Program-made: the position numbers and the translations under genes
Notes under the pieces: model-generated
What the model saw: the letters and a program-made list of their open reading frames with translations, nothing else
Databases searched by the model: none
Told to the model about the DNA's origin: nothing
Shown: one piece after another, positions 59,245-64,000 of the stretch
Numbering within the stretch: position 1 is the first letter of the stretch
Layout of the letters: the number at the start of each line of letters is the position of its first letter
From: Sorex araneus
Taxonomy: Eukaryota > Chordata > Mammalia > Eulipotyphla > Soricidae
Assembly (NCBI RefSeq): GCF_027595985.1
Contig: NC_073302.1
Coordinates: 11,056,390 to 11,120,389, forward strand
Length of the DNA: 64,000 nt
Direction: 5' to 3'

Positions 59245-59392
59245 CTGTGAGCTCCTGGAATGAGGTGTAGGGCTTCATGTTGAACCTCTTCCGGTACTCG
59301 TTGAAAGGCTGCAGCCTCAGCTCCCGGGACTCCTTGATGACCTCGACAGCGACGTGCAGGACGTGGTGGTCAATGTTCAGTCCCCCACCGAT
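59245..59392 (-). CDS. PTGS1: PTGS1 penultimate coding exon
   Basis: A 148-bp exon with acceptor GGCAG|ATC and donor CACAG|GTGAGC on the minus strand. It encodes 'IGGGLNIDHHVLHVAVEVI' through 'NEYRKRFNMKPYTSFQELT', part of the peroxidase/cyclooxygenase catalytic domain. The frame joins the flanking exons (phase 0 in, one base carried out), and the size is the one I recall for this exon in mammalian COX genes. One visible difference is Leu after IGGG, where human has Arg as I recall it. Confidence 0.96.
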
Positions 59393-60124
59393 CTGCCAAG
59401 AGACAGACACAGCAGGGGTCTGAGAACAGCACCTGACCCGGGAAAAGCACTTCCGGTCAGCTGACCTAACTGAGCCAGGGGTGAGAGTCCGTGGCCTGCT
59501 GGGTCATGTTCCTGGGGACTCTGAGTCTCGGCTTCCTCCTCTTTCAAGTGCAGCGTGTGCTGGGAGGAGCCTCTCCAGGGACGCACCATGTCACACTCTC
59601 CCTAACCCATCGCACTGGGGTGAGGAGTCCCCAACTTCCTACTCAGGAAGGTTCTAGAGTCATTCCATTCAAGAACGAGAACTGTGAAGAAAGTCAGCAC
59701 AGCCCTAGCATGAAGCTCAAGCAGAGAGACTGGGCAACCCGGGCTGGAAATGAAATCTGAGTGCTTCTGGGAGTGCAACAGTCAGAACAGACGGAGCGGA
59801 CGTTGGTTTGGGGGCCGGAGCTCCGTGCCTCTCCCAAGATGTTTCTTGAACTATACCTGGCGTTGTGTGTTTGTATACCTTCTTGAACTATACCTGGTGT
59901 GTGTTTGTCTCTCTCCAGATCAGTTCCTTATCCAACACAGATGTTTCATCACTGAAGATGAACCTACCTGGGAATCCATTTGCATAGCTTTTTTTATCCC
60001 CTGCCTCAGAGTACGAGATCCAAAATAAATGTACTGAGCACCTGAGATGGAGTCGTAAACCCCAAATCCCAGCCACAACGAAGAGCAATTCAAAATTAGC
60101 AGGGAGGAACACAAATTCTGCGCT
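59393..60124 (-). other. PTGS1: PTGS1 large intron, exon-proximal part
   Basis: The intron spans 59393-63693. This part is apparently unique; a short direct repeat of 'TTGAACTATACCTGG' lies at about 59846 and 59882. Confidence 0.6.
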
Positions 60125-60305
60125 CTAGAGCCAGAGAGAGAGTCGACGGGCAGAGCACATACTTCCCATAACAGAAGCCTGACCTCAATTCCCAGGACCA
60201 CGAGGTCTCCTAAGCATCGCCAGGAGCAACTCCCAAGCTCTGAGCCAGGAGTAGCCTCTGAACAACACTGGGTAGGCTGCCGCCATCAGCCCCCAAAAAA
60301 CACCA
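60125..60305 (+). mobile_element. Diverged SINE in PTGS1 intron
   Basis: 'GAGCCAGAGAGAGAGTCGAC' head, 'CCTAAGCATCGCCAGGAGCA' body. An older relative of the SINE immediately following. Confidence 0.72.
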
Positions 60306-60307
60306 TA

Positions 60308-60483
60308 GGGGGCCAGAGTGATAGTACAGTGGGTAGGGCATTTGCCTGGCAAGCGGCCAACCTGGGGTCAATCCCCAGCACCCCATATGGTCCCCCAAGC
60401 ACCACCAGGAGTAATTCCTGAGTGCAGAGCCAGGACTTAACCCCAAGCATCACCGGATGTGACCCAAAAAGAAAAAAAAAAGC
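60308..60483 (+). mobile_element. Short A-tailed SINE in PTGS1 intron
   Basis: Head GGGGCCAGAGTGATAGTACA, body 'CCCCATATGGTCCCCCAAGC', end TGACCCAAAAAGAAAAA. Confidence 0.9.
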
Positions 60484-61545
60484 ATACTCTATTAAGATAA
60501 GGTAAAGTCACCGGTGGGAGCAGAGATAATCTCTGATCTTCCTCCTTAATTTATACACAACTTTAGCTTAACTACACTTGGAATTTAACCCTGAGGCCTC
60601 AGGGCGCTCCCTCTGAAAAGAGAGTGAATGAGGTTAAAAGCCCCAGGAAACCTGGAGAGACAGAGAAGTTTCCAGGGGGGGCAAAAACGATGTTTAACCA
60701 GGAAGGAACCTTATTTCCTAGAGAGGAGGAACTGAGCATGTCAGCGCTCAGGGAAGAATCGGGGTGGTAGGAAAAGAGGAAGGTTACAGCGAGGTGCACA
60801 GCCAAACACCTGCACACACAGGCAGGCAGAGGCTGGGAGCAATTCAGCTCTTGCCTTCTCTTGCTCTGGAGTTGGCTGCTGTGGATCAACTTGTGTCCCT
60901 CAAAAATTCCCTAACCTCAGCACCGTGAATGTGACTTTGATTGGAAAGGGCTGTAAGCAAACCAGGATGAGCTCAGGCTGCCCTAGGACACAGTGCCCGC
61001 CCAGTGACTGGCACCCTAATAAAGAAATTGGGGGACACTGTGTTGGTGCACTGCTGCACTACCAGCCCGGCAACACCATAGACGGGCGGCAACCCCCAGA
61101 GGCCGAGAGAAAGCCTGGGACAGACTCTCCCCAGGAGCCCTCTGAGAGCAGGTTCCAGCATGATCGTGGAATTCCGGCCTCCGGGGCTAGTCACTGAGTG
61201 TGTGACCCTTTGTTATGGCAACCCAGGAGAGCTACTGAAGCTACTGAAGCGAGATGTCCATTTTCTTACAGGCCAAAATGGGGAAGTTCAAAGCATCCAC
61301 TTGATGACTGTGTGAAGGTTCTGAGATCATGTAAGCACGCGATGTTCACAGTGCCGGCGGCCCCCACGATCAGAGCCCTGTGCTGGGAAGCCCTGGGACC
61401 CCGTCTACACTTCCTCGAGGATTCTCAGCACCCACCACACACGTCTGCCAGCCTCCTGCCTTGGGCCGGCACAACCCCAAGGCTCCTCACATACCACCAC
61501 GATGAAAATGCTTTGGAAACCAGCTGGGCCCCATGCAAGAAGCTG

Positions 61546-61546
<1 letters not shown>
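60484..61546 (-). other. PTGS1: PTGS1 large intron, middle part
   Basis: Apparently unique intronic DNA; no exon or repeat is recognised. An open frame at 61198-61617 depends on the TG repeat and is not credible. Confidence 0.55.

Positions 61547-61593
<47 letters not shown>
61547..61593. repeat. (TG)n microsatellite
   Basis: About 23 TG units in the PTGS1 intron. Confidence 0.97.
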
Positions 61594-61594
<1 letters not shown>

Positions 61595-61710
61595 CATATC
61601 CCCCCCAAAAAGAATAGTCCTAAATAGCCTGCAGCTTCCCCCATGGGCTTCAGTATATGCTAACTCAAGCCAACAATGAGGAAACCTCAAACCCACAGCT
61701 CCAGCACTTT

Positions 61711-61909
61711 GCTTTTTTTTTTTTTTTTGGGGGGGGGGGTGTTGGCTGTAGGGGGTGTTCGCCCTGCCGTGCTCAGGGCTTCCTCCTGGCTCTGCACTTA
61801 AAGATCTCTCCTGGAGGGATAAAGGGGCCATATGAGGTGCTGGGGATCAAACCCAGGTGGACTATGTGCAAGGCAAGTGCCCTACTTGCTATATTATCTC
61901 TCCGGTCCC
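61711..61909 (-). mobile_element. Diverged short SINE in PTGS1 intron
   Basis: An antisense T-run and G-run tail, then 'GGGCCATATGAGGTGCTGGG' and the antisense head end 'TATCTCTCCGGTCCC'. It is in the same sense as the gene. Confidence 0.85.
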
Positions 61910-61965
61910 TCTGACCCCTTTGCCACTTCTTAATGAGGCAGGGACACGGATTAAAGAGAAGTAGC

Positions 61966-62137
61966 GGGGCTGGAGTGGTAGCACAGCGGGTAGGGCATTT
62001 GCCTTGCACGTGGCCGACCCAGGTTCGATTCCCAGCATCCCATATGGGCCCCAGAGCACCACCAGGAGTAATTCCTGAGTGCAGAGCCAGGAGTAACCCC
62101 TGTGCATCGCCGGGCGTGACCCAAAAAGAAAAAAAAA
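61966..62137 (+). mobile_element. Short A-tailed SINE in PTGS1 intron
   Basis: Near-consensus with intact A and B boxes, antisense to the gene. Confidence 0.93.
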
Positions 62138-62766
62138 GGGGGGGACACAGGGACGAAGGGTCCCAGAGACCTGGAATGAGGAGCGAGTTGGCCAGGAATT
62201 CTCAAGAGAAGGGGTCTGTGTTTCTTTGCTGGGGCTTTGCTAAGAGTCCCCTGGCCGCTGGGGCCATGGACAGGACAGGAATGGGCCTCTTTGGTTCTGG
62301 AGGCTGGAAGTCCTAGATGAAGACATTGGCACGGCAGGCTTCCTCCAAAGGCCTCCGTCCTTGCCTTGTCACGGCCATCTTCTCTCTGGACCTTTCCTCT
62401 CCGCGTGTCTGCAGGCCTTTACGATAGAGAGTCCAGCAACGACCCCACTAACCTCAGCCACTTCCCTGGAGATGCTGTCTCCACAGTCACACTCTGAGGT
62501 CGACACTGATTATTTGAATGTGTCGATTTAGGAAGTGGCCAGTTTGGCTAGATCAGAAGCTGGTCACTTAGTCCAGATGAGATGCAACTGGACGCTTTCC
62601 CAAGTGTTACCTTGAAGGTTCCCCTGGCCCTGAAATCCCCACACAGGCCTTTATCTTCCCGTCCCCTCCATCTAGAACACAGGCACGCCCGCCACTGCCA
62701 CTGCCTCATTCCCTCCGTCCTGTCCACCTCTGCCTAGGCATCACCCATAATCTCCCTGTCTGAATC
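62138..62766 (-). other. PTGS1: PTGS1 large intron, unassigned part
   Basis: Apparently unique; no exon or repeat is recognised. Confidence 0.55.
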
Positions 62767-62779
62767 AGAAGGTCTTTGC

Positions 62780-63032
62780 TTGGGGAGTGGTGTGGAGAAA
62801 GCCATATTTTCATTAATTTAACTATCAGTGGAACTGGTCATTTTCAGTTGTCTTAGAAAACAGAAAATCATTTCTCATGTTAAATATCAAGCAAAGCCAT
62901 TACTTTTGTGGCAGATCTAAGTACAGTTACCATATGTTGTACGGTTTGAAAGTGGGTGTAGCTGCAAGCATTTGGCACTAGTCCTATCACCATTAAAATA
63001 AACTGTTTGAAAACCAGTGGGAAAAAAAAAAA
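62780..63032 (+). pseudogene. Processed retrocopy fragment (unknown 3'UTR)
   Basis: About 250 bp ending AATAAACTGTTTGAAAACCA, GTGGG and a 12-base A-run, with AATAAA about 20 bases before the A-run, as in a mature mRNA. AGAAGGTCTTTGC is duplicated at 62767-62779 and 63033-63045. No ORF longer than chance. It looks like a 5'-truncated retrocopy of a host mRNA 3'UTR made by L1; I cannot name the parent gene. Confidence 0.8.
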
Positions 63033-63045
63033 AGAAGGTCTTTGC

Positions 63046-63693
63046 GAGTTCCCAGAACACCTTGACTTCCTGGGCTGTGGCTCTTTGTGGGGAGGGGAAC
63101 CTTCTGGGCAATGCCCAAGAGGCGCAGGGGCCACTTCCTGCAAACCTCAGTCAACCAGGACACAAGGGTCCATGTCCAGGCCAGTGCCAGCAGCAATGAG
63201 GGGCCAACAAGACCACCAGAGCTACACCCAGCAGGGTTTGGGGGAGCAAACTCAAGACCTCGAGGTGCCAAGTGAGTTCTCCAACCTTGGAGCCGTCTCC
63301 CAGAACCCTGTATTGTGTTTCTGAGCATGTTCTGACAATTCTCTTAACAGCCAAAACGCCTTTCGCCCAGCTACCTAACACACATTAAGCGCTCGACTGA
63401 TCTTAGTGGTCTAATGGCCGTGGTTGCCAGTCTAGGATGTCAGCACCAAAAAAACAGCCACAAAGAACCAAAATAAACATAGTGTTAAGTCTATCCCCGC
63501 CCCCTGGAAACCTACTTGGCCCTGCTGAGTGGACAGGACAAAAGAAATGAAAGAACAGTAACAGCAGTCCTGTAGGGGTGACACCTCACCCTCTATGGGT
63601 GACACCACACACCATGTTGTAGGAAAGAAAACTGGGACTCGGACCCAGGCCCGCGGGCTCTTACCCGCCCCTCCCACCTCCTCCGAGGCTCAC
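63046..63693 (-). other. PTGS1: PTGS1 large intron, exon-proximal part
   Basis: Apparently unique, ending with the GTGAGCC donor of the next exon at 63687-63693. No repeat is recognised. Confidence 0.6.
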
Positions 63694-63980
63694 CCTGCCT
63701 GCGACCTGGTGAGAGAAGGCGTCTACCAGGGCCTCGACCCCGTAGTCCACCAGCATGGAGGTGTTGAAGAGGAACTGCTCATAGCTGTACTCTTGGGGGC
63801 CCACCCGGAAGGCGTCGGGCATGAGCGGGTGCCAGTGGTACAGCTGGTTGAACTCCAGGGCGATGCGGTTCTGGTACTGGAACTGGGCGCTGAACAGCAG
63901 TTCCGGGTCGAACTTCAGCTGCAGGAAGTAGCCGCTCAGCTGCTGCACGTATTCCTCGATCACTATCTTGATGGTCTCCC
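63694..63980 (-). CDS. PTGS1: PTGS1 catalytic exon (Tyr385/His388)
   Basis: A 287-bp exon with acceptor TTTAG|GGGAG and donor GCAGG|GTGAGC on the minus strand; 287 bp is the size I recall for this COX exon. It encodes the heart of the catalytic domain. The cyclooxygenase tyrosyl-radical residue Tyr385 is at codon 63838-63840, within '[13 protein letters not shown]', and the proximal haem ligand His388 is at 63829-63831. An N-glycosylation sequon NTS (63757-63765) follows in '[20 protein letters not shown]'. The frame is open throughout. Upstream exons (EGF-like, membrane-binding) lie beyond the window's right edge. Confidence 0.97.
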
Positions 63981-64000
63981 CTAAAGACATCAGAAAAGCA

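Noticed and set aside
61198..61617. 139-codon ORF in the PTGS1 intron
   Set aside because: Opposite strand to the gene, ends in Cys-Val repeats from the TG microsatellite, no homology recalled.

Overview
This window is mammalian and almost certainly from a shrew, most likely Sorex araneus. Three things point there. A tRNA-like SINE, seen in roughly 45 recognisable copies on both strands, matches the shrew SINE family as I remember it. One RTE-clade LINE matches the element I recall as RTE1_Sar, reported as horizontally transferred between parasitic nematodes and the common shrew. L1 sequence is plentiful. All identifications are from reading and memory; no database was searched.

The only host protein-coding gene I can support lies at the right edge, on the minus strand: the last three coding exons of PTGS1 (cyclooxygenase-1) at 63694-63980, 59245-59392 and 57312-57667. 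All three have good splice sites and encode the catalytic Tyr385, the haem ligand His388, the aspirin target Ser530 and the C-terminal STEL signal. The remaining ~57 kb is its 3' flank and is dominated by retrotransposons. Nearly every longer ORF there is a shadow of a repeat or microsatellite.

Layout. 472-4161: a nest in which an RTE copy sits inside an older minus-strand composite retroposon and is itself broken by a SINE and a plus-strand composite retroposon. 5341-7420: a long solo-LTR-like unit carrying an L1 tail and a long SINE. 8-25 kb: SINEs, 5'-truncated L1s, one composite retroposon (17048-18092) and several RTE-tailed retroposons. 25.1-33.6 kb: a deep nest (ancient L1 > younger L1 > 1.25-kb LTR > composite retroposon and a second LTR). 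33.7-41.7 kb: serial insertions, a large GAA/GGA tract and a solo LTR inside an RTE-tailed retroposon. 42.7-45.1 kb and 50.5-51.6 kb: two more composite retroposons. 48.8-49.5 kb: a ~250-bp-arm inverted repeat. 55-64 kb: the PTGS1 3' region.

How the mobile elements work together: two LINE machineries seem to have served different passengers. Short A-tailed SINEs and the composite retroposons carry L1 hallmarks (A-rich tails, 10-20 bp target duplications; the composite's 3' end resembles the L1 3' end). Long SINEs with the same tRNA-like head, and a second retroposon family with a different head, end instead in sequence matching the last coding bases and short-repeat tail of the RTE element. 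The composite family (0.6-2.4 kb, modular, variable monomer number, no ORF, conserved GC hairpin) is the best candidate here for an undescribed system.
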